Notes under the pieces: model-generated
The model's input: only the letters and a program-made list of their open reading frames with translations
Database searches by the model: none
Told to the model about the DNA's origin: nothing
From: Hyphomicrobiales bacterium
Lineage (GTDB): Bacteria > Pseudomonadota > Alphaproteobacteria > Rhizobiales > Xanthobacteraceae
Length of the DNA stretch: 9,288 nt
Assembly (NCBI GenBank): GCA_003133345.1
Contig: PKXB01000028.1
Coordinates: forward strand, 1 to 9,288
Direction of reading: 5' to 3'
In this document: piece by piece, positions 1 to 7,894 of the stretch
How positions within the stretch are numbered: the stretch's first letter is position 1
Layout: each line of letters begins with the position of its first letter
Program-made: the position numbers and the translations under genes

Positions 1-73
1 CAAAACAGGCCACTGCCAATTTCAAATCAGGCCACTGGGCGTCGAAACAGGCCAGTACCTCAGCCGCGTGACA
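1..73 (-). mobile_element. Terminal repeat array of an IS21-family insertion sequence (end only)
   Basis: Three spaced copies of one 10-base motif lie here: CAGGCCACTG at 6-15 and 28-37, and CAGGCCAGTA at 48-57, with start-to-start spacings of 22 and 20 bases. On the minus strand they read as TGGCCTG followed by TTT, TTT-like or ATT tracts. IS21-family elements carry such multiple short terminal repeats (transposase binding sites) inside each end and commonly begin TGT. A plausible outer end is the TGTCAC on the minus strand at 68-73, so the element body (istA/istB) would lie to the left, outside the window. The repeats are seen directly. The family assignment is from recollection of rhizobial IS21-type ends, and the exact boundary is a guess. 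Confidence 0.5.
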
Positions 74-101
74 GGTATTGAACCGCAAATGCTCGATACC
101 T
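73..101. repeat. Nine-base-pair inverted repeat beside the IS end
   Basis: AGGTATTGA (73-81) pairs with TCGATACCT (93-101), with one G-T wobble, around an 11-base loop. An AT-rich run (TATATATTTTATATTTA) follows on the plus strand. It lies between the presumed IS end and the stop of the broken helix-turn-helix gene. It could be a weak terminator for transcription leaving the IS on the plus strand, but the tail is not a clean T-run, so this role is only a possibility. Confidence 0.3.
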
Positions 102-114
102 ATATATTTTATAT

Positions 115-414
115 TTAGTCATGGACGATTTGTCCCTTTCGGCCGGGCGCTGCTGCCGTCTCTAATTTTTTTGCCTTCAACTTCTTCATCTCCTTGGCCT
201 TCGTGAATTCCGGTTCGAGCAGCTTTAGCTTGGCGACGAGCCCGGCAAGGGAGTAGCCGTTGCTCGTCTGCTTCCTGCCTGAAAAGCGTTCAATGCGCTT
301 CACGAAACCGGCTTTTTCAAGCTTTGTGATGTAGCGCTGGACCTGCCGGGGGCTCTTCCCCATCCGGCCCGCGATGCGATCTTTTGCAGGGACACAAGTG
401 TCTCCCCGAAAATT
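115..414 (-). pseudogene. Helix-turn-helix DNA-binding protein, C-terminal part (probably truncated)
   Basis: The only in-frame ATG is at 363-361, giving 82 residues that begin MGKSPRQVQRYITKLEKAGF. This is the recognition-helix half of a winged helix-turn-helix. The same frame stays open upstream to a TAA at 417-415, and those codons read GDTCVPAKDRIAGRMGKS, which is the first part of the same HTH. A normal family member would therefore start well before the ATG, so the gene has lost its 5' part or carries a frameshift near 415. The wing (VKRIERFSGRKQTSNGYSL) and a lysine-rich tail (KAKEMKKLKAKKLE) follow. The pattern suits the HTH domain of plasmid or phage replication-initiator-like and regulator proteins common in rhizobia. 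A short functional product from the internal ATG cannot be excluded. There is no good Shine-Dalgarno before that ATG. Confidence 0.55.
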
Positions 415-674
415 TTAGGCAACGTTCTGCGCGACGAGGAAGGCGTCTGATTTATTGGTGCGAAAGCCTTTCAGGGACGGGCGTGGGATGGCTATGCGTC
501 CCCGCGGGCGTTCGGGGCCATTTGCAGTGCGCGTAGTGCGAGCCCGGAGTGCTAATTCCGTCCCGCCAAAATAATTTTGTATATTTCATTGGCGTTTCAC
601 CGCGATGTCAGCAGCCAGACGAGTTGCATATGAGCAATTTACTCTGCACGGCTCGGTAAGCCCGTGCTAGGCGC
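415..674. other. Gene-poor stretch with an AT-rich segment bounded by an inverted repeat
   Basis: I see no convincing gene here on either strand; the open frames are short and look unlike any protein I recognise. The main structure is CGCCAA (564-569) paired with TTGGCG (589-594) around an AT-rich spacer containing AATAATTTT and TATATTT. This could be an operator or promoter region, or just a decayed intergenic segment. A smaller imperfect hairpin, GCACGG...CCGTGC, lies near 646-667, shortly before the small remnant gene at 675. Confidence 0.3.
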
Positions 675-764
675 ATGGCAAATATTGAAGGAATTTGTCG
701 TGACGTCTGCGAAGCACCCGAGTTCGTAACCATCGTTACGATTGCAGATGACGGCGTCACATAG
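675..764 (+). pseudogene. Possible N-terminal remnant of a pyridoxamine 5'-phosphate oxidase-like (flavin-binding) gene
   Basis: A 29-codon frame starts ATG at 675 and ends TAG at 762-764. It reads MANIEGICRDVCEAPEF and then VTIVTIADDGVT. This resembles the first helix and strand of small split-barrel flavoproteins of the PNPOx type, where a short N-terminal helix leads into a strand of the form FVxIxTxGxDGP. Nothing after the stop continues the fold in any frame, and the convergent nitrilase gene ends 26 bases further on. I therefore read it as the stump of a longer gene cut off by rearrangement. The family call is from pattern memory over a very short stretch and may be wrong. Confidence 0.3.
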
Positions 765-789
765 CCGGCAACTAGGCGCTATCGAGCTA

Positions 790-1848
790 CTACTGTGGCT
801 CTGATTCGGGCGGTGCCAAACGCGCGGCCGGCTGCGGAAGAACACTTGGCGCATCTGTAGCAAGCTGCTGCGGTAGCTCCGCGTTGTGCACGTGATAAAG
901 CTGCGGTGCCGCGCGGTTGACATGAAGCTGGAAAATATCAGGGCGGTTGTAGTGGCCGGCGAAGTCGTGCCGTAGTTTCATCTGGATGGCGAGTTCCAGA
1001 TCGCAATCGGCGTAAAGAATCCCTTCTTCCGGCCCCATCGGCCCAGCGATAATTCGGCTCATCGGATTGACGATCAAACTTCCGCCACAGCAGTCTGGAT
1101 TTCGCAGGAATTGTTCGCCCTCCGGGCCGACCTTGAGCATCTCAATCATACGTTCGTCGACCGTACCGCAGGCGGAAATTACGAAGGCCTTGCTCATTTG
1201 TGCGAAGGCTTGCGAGTCGATGGCGACCCGATTGCGCAGAGGATCTCCGCTAGTCGGGAAATGATTTGGCCAGCTCATGACGTGAATGCGGGTGCCTTCG
1301 GCGATCAGCGCGAAAACCGCTAGCGGATTTGAATTCTCGCCGCATATTAGGCCGGACGCGGGTCCGAACTCGGTCGCAAATGCGCCGAACGTGTCGCCAT
1401 GCCCGCCGGTGTGCACCAGCCGTTCTCCGACCGTCGGCATGATCTTCTGGTGCTTGCGGATAAGACTACCGTCCGGCCCGATATATAGCTGCGTGTTGAA
1501 CAGGGTGCCTAGCGTGTTCGGCAGCTTCTCACACACGCCGATGACAACATAGGCATTTACGTCGCGTGCAGCCGCGCAGAGCGCTTCCGTTTCGGCTCCG
1601 GGAACCTCAACCGAATTTTTAAACAGCTCAACCGATAACTTGTTCGATATCCCCGCAGTCGCTGCGTGATGGTGAAACCAAACCGGGTGCGCCGGAATGA
1701 AGCTTTCTGGAAATCCGATCACGCGAGCGCCGTGCGCCCCGGCTTCACGGATCAGCCGGCATGCTTTTTCCGTCGATCCTTCTCGGTCGAGAAAAACGGA
1801 AGCCGCCTGAACGGCCGCCACACGCACCGGTTTGTAGACATCACCCAT
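790..1848 (-). CDS. Nitrilase (carbon-nitrogen hydrolase superfamily)
   Basis: A complete 352-residue protein of the usual length for nitrilases, which hydrolyse nitriles to carboxylic acid and ammonia in the cytoplasm. The catalytic triad is visible: Glu48 in GFPESFIP, Lys135 in RKHQKIMPT and Cys169 in GLICGENSNPLA. A second conserved Glu142 lies in TVGERLVHTGG. The barrel-type core runs from about residue 7 (VRVAAVQAASVFLD) to about 290, followed by a Pro-rich tail (ATDAPSVLPQPAARLAPPESE). The start is supported by GGGGAG (complement of 1856-1861) seven bases before the ATG. The residue after the nucleophile Cys is Gly, where many well-studied nitrilases have Trp (CWE). The substrate cannot be told from sequence. 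The gene stands alone, reading away from the MFS stump upstream, and has a candidate sigma-54 promoter. Ammonia release would fit nitrogen-related control, which is inference. Confidence 0.93.
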   Translation of the reverse strand: MGDVYKPVRVAAVQAASVFLDREGSTEKACRLIREAGAHGARVIGFPESFIPAHPVWFHHHAATAGISNKLSVELFKNSVEVPGAETEALCAAARDVNAYVVIGVCEKLPNTLGTLFNTQLYIGPDGSLIRKHQKIMPTVGERLVHTGGHGDTFGAFATEFGPASGLICGENSNPLAVFALIAEGTRIHVMSWPNHFPTSGDPLRNRVAIDSQAFAQMSKAFVISACGTVDERMIEMLKVGPEGEQFLRNPDCCGGSLIVNPMSRIIAGPMGPEEGILYADCDLELAIQMKLRHDFAGHYNRPDIFQLHVNRAAPQLYHVHNAELPQQLATDAPSVLPQPAARLAPPESEPQ

Positions 1849-1919
1849 TAGAATGCTCCCCGATCAAGGCAAGAGCGCAACGTCGATGCGCGATCATCCG
1901 GCTACTCCAGCACATTCAT

Positions 1920-1934
1920 TGCAAAAGACTTGCC
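1920..1934 (-). promoter_or_regulatory. Candidate sigma-54 (-24/-12) promoter of the nitrilase gene
   Basis: On the minus strand the sequence GGCAAGTCTTTTGCA has GG and GC separated by exactly ten bases. It matches the sigma-54 consensus TGGCACG-N4-TTGCW except for the first T and one C-to-A change. It would start transcription near 1909, leaving about 60 bases of leader before the nitrilase ATG. The match is seen directly; use as a promoter is inference. No enhancer-binding-protein gene is in the window. Confidence 0.45.
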
Positions 1935-1965
1935 CCCCGTTCGCCGGACTTCGGCTTTCGGGGGG
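1933..1965. repeat. Strong two-part hairpin between the MFS stump and the nitrilase gene
   Basis: CCCCCCG (1933-1939) pairs with CGGGGGG (1959-1965). After a symmetric TTC/TTT internal loop, GCCG (1943-1946) pairs with CGGC (1952-1955) around the loop GACTT. It lies 37-69 bases past the stop of the MFS remnant in its reading direction, so it may have been that gene's terminator, although no T-run follows. It shares its G-run with the -24 element of the candidate sigma-54 promoter, so a regulatory role is also possible. Confidence 0.5.
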
Positions 1966-2001
1966 AAACGTTGGAGAATAGGAACCCGCGGTAGTGGAAG
2001 T

Positions 2002-2286
2002 CTAGTCGGCAAGAATACGGCGCGGTTGCCGTAGCAACAGGGTCAACAGCAGGGCGAGCAGCGAGACCGCGAGCATCATCGAGAAGGCGATGTCGTAGGT
2101 GCCGGTGGCGTCGAACACGGCGGCGCCGAGATAGGCGCCGATGCCGCCGAAAATCTGATGTACCATGGTGATCAGGCCGGTGAGGGCCCCGAGATGGCGG
2201 GTGCCGAAGCTCTCCGCCACGAACACGACGGTGAGCGATTCGCCTGCGCGATCAACCCGATCTCCGAGGAGGAACCGGGACAGTGA
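2002..2286 (-). pseudogene. MFS transporter, C-terminal remnant
   Basis: The minus-strand frame is open from just after a TGA (2289-2287) to the stop at 2002-2004. The recognisable part starts near ESLTVVFVAESFG and has two hydrophobic segments, GALTGLITMVHQIFGGIGAYLGAAVF and the run from YDIAFSMMLAV to LLLTLLL. These correspond to the last two membrane helices of a major facilitator superfamily permease, ending in a basic tail (RQPRRILAD). A full MFS protein has about 400 residues, so over three quarters is missing. No start codon with a ribosome site is present; a GTG at 2226 would give only 74 residues. Near 2240 another frame reads GLIAQA, so a one-base frameshift may precede the deletion point. 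It may once have been the transporter partner of the nitrilase gene just downstream, which is inference. Confidence 0.75.
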
Positions 2287-2386
2287 TCAACGCGATCAAA
2301 TTCTCAATTGAAGAGATAGAAGCCTCAGACCAATATTTTGACCACACGACGGCGGCCCGGGCGGTTGCACCCGCCTATCCGGAAAG
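2287..2386. other. Junction between the MFS remnant and the 3' end of the imu operon
   Basis: About 100 bases without a gene. TGATC (2283-2287) and GATCA (2293-2297) form a short inverted repeat at the point where the MFS homology has already been lost. GGCGG (2360-2364) and CCGCC (2371-2375) form a small stem 11 bases past the imuC stop. It could end transcription of the operon, but no T-run follows it on the minus strand. This is the likely recombination seam between the transporter fragment and the repair operon. Confidence 0.3.
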
Positions 2387-5300
2387 CTACCGAAAATTCC
2401 GGGCCTTCACCTTCAGCGTATCGATGTGCAGATCGGGCTCGTACATGTCCCGGGGCGTGACCTGCAGCGTCTTCCTCTCGCGGCTGTCCGGTCCATGGCC
2501 GCCGTGTTTGGCCTCGTCGCCGCGTCCCGGGGTCAGCGGGAAGGTCGCGTCAAGCCCGGACACCTGCTTCAGATCGGCCGACATATCGCGCAGGTATTCG
2601 ACGATGAGGTGAATGACTTCGCCTTCCCGCTGCACGTGCCCGCGAACGCCGAGCATGCTTGCGCCAAGAATCGTTCGCCGGTTCTTGTCGAACACCGAAG
2701 GCCAGACGATCAGGTTCGCGTTCGCGGTCTCGTCCTCCAGTGTGATGAACATCACGCCTTTGGCCGAGCCAGGCATCTGTCGAACCAGAACAAGTCCGGC
2801 GATCGATATCCGCTGCCCGTTAGCTGCGGCCGCCAAAGCCGAGCAGGGCGCGAAGCGTTGCTTTTCCAGTCCGGCACGCAGGAAGCTCAACGGATGCGCC
2901 CGCAGCGTCAGCCCTGTGCTGTGATAGTCTTCGACGACTTCCCGGCCATGCGTCATGCGCGGCAGCGCGACGACCGGTTCGACGATCTCGGGCCTCAACA
3001 GTCCATCCCGATCGTCGGACGCCGCAAAGAGCGGCAACGCATCATCGCGCAGCGCCTTGAGCTGCCAGGCGGCATCGCGGCGGGATAGTCTTAGGGAGCC
3101 GAAGCCATCGGCGCGCGCGATGGCCTGCAATGTCGAAATAGGCACGTTTGCCCGCCGCCAGACTTCCTCGATCGTCGCAAACTTCCGGTCGGCCCGTGCG
3201 CCGCGAATGCGAGCGTATGCTCGCCTGTCGACCAGCTGCACGGCCTCCTTTTCCTTAAGGCTGCGAACCATGCAGAAACCCAGCCGGACGGCATGGCGGG
3301 AGGCATCGCCAGGTTCAAGCGTGCAATCCCATTCCGAAAGGTTCACGTCGACCGGCCACACCTCGACGTCGTGCGCCCGCGCATCGCGGACGAGCTGGGC
3401 TGGCGCATAAAAGCCCATCGGCTGGGCGTTCAGAATCGCCGCCAAGAAAACATCCGGATGATGACACTTCATCCAAGATGACGCGTATGCGATCAGCGCG
3501 AAGCTTGCGGCATGGGATTCGGGGAAGCCGTAGCTGCCGAAGCCTTCCAGCTGCTTGAACGTGCGTTCGGCGAATTCCGTCGAGTAGCCGTTGTCGAGCA
3601 TGCCCCGGATCAGCTTCTCCTGAAATTTGTGGATGCCGCCGGTGAACTTGAACGTCGCCATCGAGCGCCGCAGCTGATCGGCCTCGGTCGGCGAGAAGCC
3701 GGCCGCGACCATCGCGACCTGCATTGCCTGTTCCTGAAACAACGGGACGCCGAGGGTCTTTCCGAGCACCTTCTCCAAGGCGGGAGTCGGGAATTCGACC
3801 TTCTCCTTTCCCTCCCGCCGGCGGATGTAGGGATGCACCATGTCGCCCTGTATCGGACCTGGCCGTACGATGGCGACCTCGATGACGAGATCGTAGAACG
3901 TCTTGGGCTTCATGCGCGGCAGCATGTTCATCTGCGCGCGGGATTCGATCTGAAACACGCCGGTCGTATCCGCCCTGCGGATCATAGCGTACGTGGCAGG
4001 ATCCTCGGACGGAATGGTCGCGAGGTCGAGGCGCTTGCCTTTTGCGCGATCGAGCAGGTCGAAGGCGCGGCGCATGCAGCCGAGCATGCCGAGGCCCAGC
4101 ACATCGACCTTCATGAACTTCAGCGCGTCGATGTCGTCCTTGTCCCACTCGATGACCTGACGGTTCTCCATCGCTGCCGGTTCGACGGGCACCATTTCAT
4201 CCAAGCGGTCCAGCGTCAGTACGAAGCCGCCCGGGTGCTGAGAAAGATGGCGCGGCGTGCCGATCAGTTGCCTGGCGAGATCAAGAGTGAGCTTGAGCCG
4301 CCGATCTTCGAGATTGAGGTTCAACTCCTTGGCCTCGCGCTCGGCGACGCCTTCTTCGCTCCAGCCCCAAATGAGGCGTGCCAGCGATCCCGTCACGTCC
4401 GCCGGAAGACCGAGCGCCTTGCCGACCTCGCGGACGGCTCCGCGCGAACGATAGCGGGAGACGACCGTGGTCAACGCCGAGCGCGTTCTCCCATAGGTTT
4501 CGTAGATCCATTGGATCACTTCTTCGCGCCGCTCATGTTCGAAATCGACGTCGATGTCGGGGGGCTCGCGGCGCTCCTCACTGATGAAACGTTCGAACAG
4601 GAGTCCTTGCCGTACCGGATCGATGGCGGTGATGCCGAGCGCGTAACAGACGGCGGAGTTGGCGGCCGATCCACGACCCTGACAAAGGATGCCTTTCGAT
4701 CGGGCGAAGCGAACGATCGACTCCACCGTCAGAAAATAAGGCGCGTATTCAAGGCGCTCGATGAGTGTGAGTTCGTGTCTTATCTGGGTGGCCACGTTGT
4801 CGGGTAGACTCTCCGGGTAGCGTTCCCCGGCGCCGATCCACGTCAGCTTCTCCAGACGCTCCTGGGCCGACAGTCCGTCATCCGACAATTCGGTCGGATA
4901 GCTGTATTTCAACTCGTCGAGTGAAAAGCGGCAACGTGCTGCAAGCTCCATCGTTCTTTGGACGGCAGGAGCGTAGTTCGGAAACAGCCGATACATCTCC
5001 GCCGGCGGTTTGAGAAAACGGTCGGCGTGCCGTTCCTTACGAAAGCCCGCACTGTCGATCGTGGTGTGAAGACGGATGCAAGTGACGACGTCCTGCAGCA
5101 TGCGGCGGCTTTGGTCGTGATAGAGCACGTCGTTGGTGACCACGGTCTGCACCTTGGCCTGCCAAGCCGCCGCATCGATGGCTTCAAGCCGCTTTGCTTC
5201 ATCGGGCAGAAACTGACGCGTGAGCGCGCAATAGGCGCGGCCGCCGAACAAAGCCTGAAGCCGGTCCAGCTCTTCGGACAGAGGCCGCTGCAGATCGTCC

Positions 5301-5671
5301 GGCAGCAGGATCGCCAGCAATCCCTCGCTCCACCGCTCGACGTCGGGCCAATCGATATGGCACGCGCCTTTGCCCGCGCGTGTCTTTCCGATGCTCAGCA
5401 ACCGGCAAAGCCTGCCGTAGCCGGCGCGATCGACGGGATAGACCAGCATGGAGGTGCCGCATTGCAGATCGAGACGGCAACCCACGATCAAGCGGACCCC
5501 TGTCACCTTGGAGGCCTCATGGGCCCGGACGATGCCGGCCAGCGAATTGCGGTCCGTGACGGCCACCGCATCGATGCCGAGCAGCGCCGCAGCGGCAAAG
5601 AGCTCCTCGGCGGACGAAGCGCCGCGCAGAAACGAGAAGTGGGATGTGACCTGAAGCTCCGCGTAGCTCAT
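2387..5671 (-). CDS. imuC: Error-prone DNA polymerase ImuC (DnaE2), C-family
   Basis: A 1094-residue protein of normal DnaE2 length. It is the polymerase subunit of SOS-induced translesion synthesis and mutagenesis. Domains in order: an N-terminal PHP domain (about 5-260) whose first motif is [10 protein letters not shown], without the HxH metal pair of proofreading PHP domains; the C-family polymerase core (about 290-760) with PDIDVDF at 371-377 and MKVDVLGLG at 520-528, giving the catalytic aspartates including Asp523; a helix-hairpin-helix region near 840-860; and an OB-fold near 955-1030 ([18 protein letters not shown]). The chosen start, [14 protein letters not shown], is the conserved family N-terminus. 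Its ATG overlaps the imuB stop as ATGA. The same frame stays open upstream to 6904, but that part lies inside imuB and is not this protein. It is the last gene of the imuA-imuB-imuC operon and reads as intact. Confidence 0.96.
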   Translation of the reverse strand: MSYAELQVTSHFSFLRGASSAEELFAAAALLGIDAVAVTDRNSLAGIVRAHEASKVTGVRLIVGCRLDLQCGTSMLVYPVDRAGYGRLCRLLSIGKTRAGKGACHIDWPDVERWSEGLLAILLPDDLQRPLSEELDRLQALFGGRAYCALTRQFLPDEAKRLEAIDAAAWQAKVQTVVTNDVLYHDQSRRMLQDVVTCIRLHTTIDSAGFRKERHADRFLKPPAEMYRLFPNYAPAVQRTMELAARCRFSLDELKYSYPTELSDDGLSAQERLEKLTWIGAGERYPESLPDNVATQIRHELTLIERLEYAPYFLTVESIVRFARSKGILCQGRGSAANSAVCYALGITAIDPVRQGLLFERFISEERREPPDIDVDFEHERREEVIQWIYETYGRTRSALTTVVSRYRSRGAVREVGKALGLPADVTGSLARLIWGWSEEGVAEREAKELNLNLEDRRLKLTLDLARQLIGTPRHLSQHPGGFVLTLDRLDEMVPVEPAAMENRQVIEWDKDDIDALKFMKVDVLGLGMLGCMRRAFDLLDRAKGKRLDLATIPSEDPATYAMIRRADTTGVFQIESRAQMNMLPRMKPKTFYDLVIEVAIVRPGPIQGDMVHPYIRRREGKEKVEFPTPALEKVLGKTLGVPLFQEQAMQVAMVAAGFSPTEADQLRRSMATFKFTGGIHKFQEKLIRGMLDNGYSTEFAERTFKQLEGFGSYGFPESHAASFALIAYASSWMKCHHPDVFLAAILNAQPMGFYAPAQLVRDARAHDVEVWPVDVNLSEWDCTLEPGDASRHAVRLGFCMVRSLKEKEAVQLVDRRAYARIRGARADRKFATIEEVWRRANVPISTLQAIARADGFGSLRLSRRDAAWQLKALRDDALPLFAASDDRDGLLRPEIVEPVVALPRMTHGREVVEDYHSTGLTLRAHPLSFLRAGLEKQRFAPCSALAAAANGQRISIAGLVLVRQMPGSAKGVMFITLEDETANANLIVWPSVFDKNRRTILGASMLGVRGHVQREGEVIHLIVEYLRDMSADLKQVSGLDATFPLTPGRGDEAKHGGHGPDSRERKTLQVTPRDMYEPDLHIDTLKVKARNFR

Positions 5672-7176
5672 GCTTCGCCCACGCCGTGCAGATACCAACT
5701 GCCGCCGCGCTCGGCGGGCGCATCGCGGAACAGCCAATAGCGGGCGCCGTCGGCCGTTTCGACGCGATAGTAGTCGCGTGTCAGGTTCGTTTCGCCTTCC
5801 GAGATCCACCATTCGCCGTGGATGCGCTCCGGCCCGTCGGCGCGGATCACGCGGAGACGCTGATGCCTCCATGTGAACTGACGCGGCGGACGATCGGGAA
5901 GTTCGGCGATCGCGATTATCTTTTCCGGCGGCGAAAACAGCCGCGCCGGTCTCGGCAGGTGCTTCGGCCATGCGGCACCGTGCGCGGGATCGAGGGCCGG
6001 TACGCGCTTGACCGCGCGTTCCGGCAGTCCGCTTTCGACGGGCACGCAGCGATAGACGCTGTCCTGACCGAGACGCACCGCCAGAGTGTCGACCAGCTGA
6101 CCGACGTCGACGTCGCTGCCCTCCGCTGCGATGTGGCGACCGATGGTCTGCCGTTCGGTGAGCGCCTCGATCCACGAGGCCGTGAGTGCCGCGCTTTCGA
6201 TGCCGAATCCGGGGTCGACGAGGACCAAGCGTTCCGCAAGCAGCTTCGATAGGTGTACGGGCTCGCGGTAGGGGCGGGACAGACCGATGCGGACCGCTTG
6301 CGCGAGATTGTCGACGCGCATGAACACGAGATCGAGCCGCCGGGCCCCGACGCCGCGGCGTTCGAGTTCGGGACACAACAGTTCGCAGAGTTTTGAGATC
6401 ACCCGCTTGAGATCCTCCGGATCCCCGATCGGTTCGGCGAATTTCAATTCTCGCTGCGGGACTTCCGGAGGAACAAGCGAGGTGAGGGCTTCGGTCACGC
6501 TTCCCAGAGCCTGATCGAAGCGCAGCAGAACATCCGCTCCGAAACGCAGACGCAGACTCGCGCGTGGCTTGCTCGCAAGCTGCGCCACGCGCTCGATGCC
6601 GACTTCGTGCAGCGACGAGACGACCGACTGGGCGAGCCGCAATGCGGCCACGGGCAGACTGGCGATGGCTTCCGACGCGCGGCCAGGCGACACGATCCCG
6701 CCGCTCCCATAGCGGGACACCCCCCACGCGCAGCCCGGCGTGTCTGCGATCGCGGCTTTCGCCGAGATGTCGGCGCGTCGGAGGCGATGCAGCAGATCCT
6801 CGATCAACGCGCCTTCGCCCTGGAACAAATGCGCCGATCCCGCTACATCGATGAATATTCCATCGGGCGGATCGGGTGTGACGAGCGGCGAATACATCGT
6901 GCACCAGTGGCCGAGCCGCACCAATGCATCGGCATCCTTTGCCGGATCTGCGTCGAGAACCGTCAAGTCGGGCACGAGCGATTGCGCGTGCGTGACCGTC
7001 ATGCCGCGCGTCAGGCCCAGCGACAGCGCCGCATCGTCCACGCTCGTGACGATGCGGCGCTGACCGTCGACGGCCGCGAGAACCAGCGGCTTATCCCGCG
7101 ACGGCGCGGTACGATTCTTCCGCCGCAGCCGATCGGTCGGCCAGCGTGGCAGGAAGACAGAGATTACCCTCCGCAT
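5668..7176 (-). CDS. imuB: ImuB, catalytically inactive Y-family polymerase homologue
   Basis: A 502-residue protein. ImuB acts as the adaptor of the ImuA-ImuB-ImuC mutasome and in studied bacteria binds the beta clamp and ImuC. The N-terminus [17 protein letters not shown] occupies the place where active Y-family enzymes have the metal-binding DMD motif. [14 protein letters not shown] (108-121) stands where they have SIDE, so the catalytic acids are missing, as is usual in ImuB. Helix-hairpin-helix and little-finger-like regions follow. [12 protein letters not shown] (409-420) resembles a clamp-binding segment, and the conserved C-terminal block ([18 protein letters not shown]) precedes WYLHGVGEA. 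The ATG at 7176 has GGAGG six bases upstream; a longer frame reaching 7392 lies inside imuA and is rejected. It overlaps imuA by 86 bases and imuC by four, which indicates coupled translation. Confidence 0.95.
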   Translation of the reverse strand: MRRVISVFLPRWPTDRLRRKNRTAPSRDKPLVLAAVDGQRRIVTSVDDAALSLGLTRGMTVTHAQSLVPDLTVLDADPAKDADALVRLGHWCTMYSPLVTPDPPDGIFIDVAGSAHLFQGEGALIEDLLHRLRRADISAKAAIADTPGCAWGVSRYGSGGIVSPGRASEAIASLPVAALRLAQSVVSSLHEVGIERVAQLASKPRASLRLRFGADVLLRFDQALGSVTEALTSLVPPEVPQRELKFAEPIGDPEDLKRVISKLCELLCPELERRGVGARRLDLVFMRVDNLAQAVRIGLSRPYREPVHLSKLLAERLVLVDPGFGIESAALTASWIEALTERQTIGRHIAAEGSDVDVGQLVDTLAVRLGQDSVYRCVPVESGLPERAVKRVPALDPAHGAAWPKHLPRPARLFSPPEKIIAIAELPDRPPRQFTWRHQRLRVIRADGPERIHGEWWISEGETNLTRDYYRVETADGARYWLFRDAPAERGGSWYLHGVGEA

Positions 7177-7852
7177 CGCAAGCCTCCACGATCCATGAAT
7201 GCGGTTCGCCGCCCTTGACGCGCAGCAGTTCGACAAGCCAGCGCTGCCGATCGATATGATCGGAGGGACCTTGAGCCGGCGGGCTGGGCGATACGCGCCA
7301 GCGCGTGGCCGCGGCATTGGGCTCGCCGGCAAACCGCTTCTCGTCGGAAGTGCGCCACCTCCGTAGAAGCAACGCGGTGACGCCCGTTTCACCCGCGCAC
7401 AACTGCAGGCGCCGCGACGACGTCAAAGATAGCCGAGTCACCTCGCCGACGACGGCGGCAATCCCGCAGCAGCGCAGCCCTTCCTCCATCGCAGGAAGCA
7501 CATCGCGGTCTTTCCAGGTCTCGCAGTAGATGACGCGATCCGGATGAAGCCCGATGCGGGCAAGCGCGGGCGCGAACAGATCGCGCCCGCGCAGGCACCA
7601 CAGCACGGGTCCGGGAATCCGCGCGGCGATGCCGGCTGCGAACAGTGTCGCTACCGCGGCATGTTCGCCCGCCGGTCCGCCTTCGATCACTTCATGGAGG
7701 TGGCCGCGCGCGAGGCCGCCACCCGGCAAATGCTGATCGATCTCGGTCACGGCGAACGGCAACGCCTCCGACGTCGCATGGCCGTTTACTTCCACCCGCT
7801 CCAACCAGCGGCGCAATTCGGCAATAGTGGTGGGCGGGCTGGCCGGGGCCAT
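7091..7852 (-). CDS. imuA: ImuA, RecA-like SOS mutagenesis accessory protein
   Basis: A 253-residue protein, the first gene of the mutagenesis operon. ImuA proteins are RecA/SulA-like and assist ImuB and ImuC in lesion bypass. Family features include TEIDQHLPGGGLARGHLHEVIE (36-57 region), the RecA-fold entry with a degenerate nucleotide-binding loop. Others are VLWCLRGRDLFAPALARIGLHPDRVIY (strand-helix core) and the C-terminal [26 protein letters not shown] block. AAGGAG (complement of 7862-7867) lies nine bases before the ATG, supporting this start. The 3' end runs 86 bases into imuB. Directly upstream are a LexA operator and a predicted promoter, so the operon should be derepressed by DNA damage. 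The identification rests on both sequence and the fixed gene order imuA-imuB-imuC. Confidence 0.93.
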   Translation of the reverse strand: MAPASPPTTIAELRRWLERVEVNGHATSEALPFAVTEIDQHLPGGGLARGHLHEVIEGGPAGEHAAVATLFAAGIAARIPGPVLWCLRGRDLFAPALARIGLHPDRVIYCETWKDRDVLPAMEEGLRCCGIAAVVGEVTRLSLTSSRRLQLCAGETGVTALLLRRWRTSDEKRFAGEPNAAATRWRVSPSPPAQGPSDHIDRQRWLVELLRVKGGEPHSWIVEACDAEGNLCLPATLADRSAAAEESYRAVAG

Positions 7853-7879
7853 CCACAGAGTCTCCTTGGGAAATTGTCT

Positions 7880-7894
7880 GTTCTACATTTGTTC
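7880..7894 (-). promoter_or_regulatory. LexA operator (SOS box) of the imuABC operon
   Basis: The sequence GTTCTACATTTGTTC is an exact GTTC-N7-GTTC direct repeat (GAAC-N7-GAAC on the coding strand), the known LexA recognition motif of alphaproteobacteria. It lies 28 bases before the imuA start codon and overlaps the predicted -10 region, the position expected for repression. Confidence 0.88.

Noticed and set aside
2359..2376. Rho-independent terminator after imuC
   Set aside because: A 5-6 bp stem is present, but no T-run follows on the minus strand, so it is not called as a terminator.
2283..2612. Plus-strand frame beginning MINAIKFSIEEIEASD
   Set aside because: The start looks protein-like, but most of the frame is antisense to imuC and no family is recognisable.
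3512..4807. 431-residue plus-strand frame antisense to imuC
   Set aside because: A long open frame opposite a GC-rich gene is expected by codon bias. It shows no recognisable domain, and imuC on the other strand is certain.
5672..6904. Upstream extension of the imuC frame to 6904, giving a 1505-residue product
   Set aside because: It lies entirely inside imuB in another frame, is Arg-rich and low in family resemblance, and the conserved DnaE2 start [14 protein letters not shown] with the ATGA overlap fixes the true start at 5671.
7177..7392. Extension of imuB to an ATG at 7392
   Set aside because: The extra 72 residues overlap imuA, do not resemble ImuB, and the ATG at 7176 has a GGAGG ribosome site and the conserved N-terminus.
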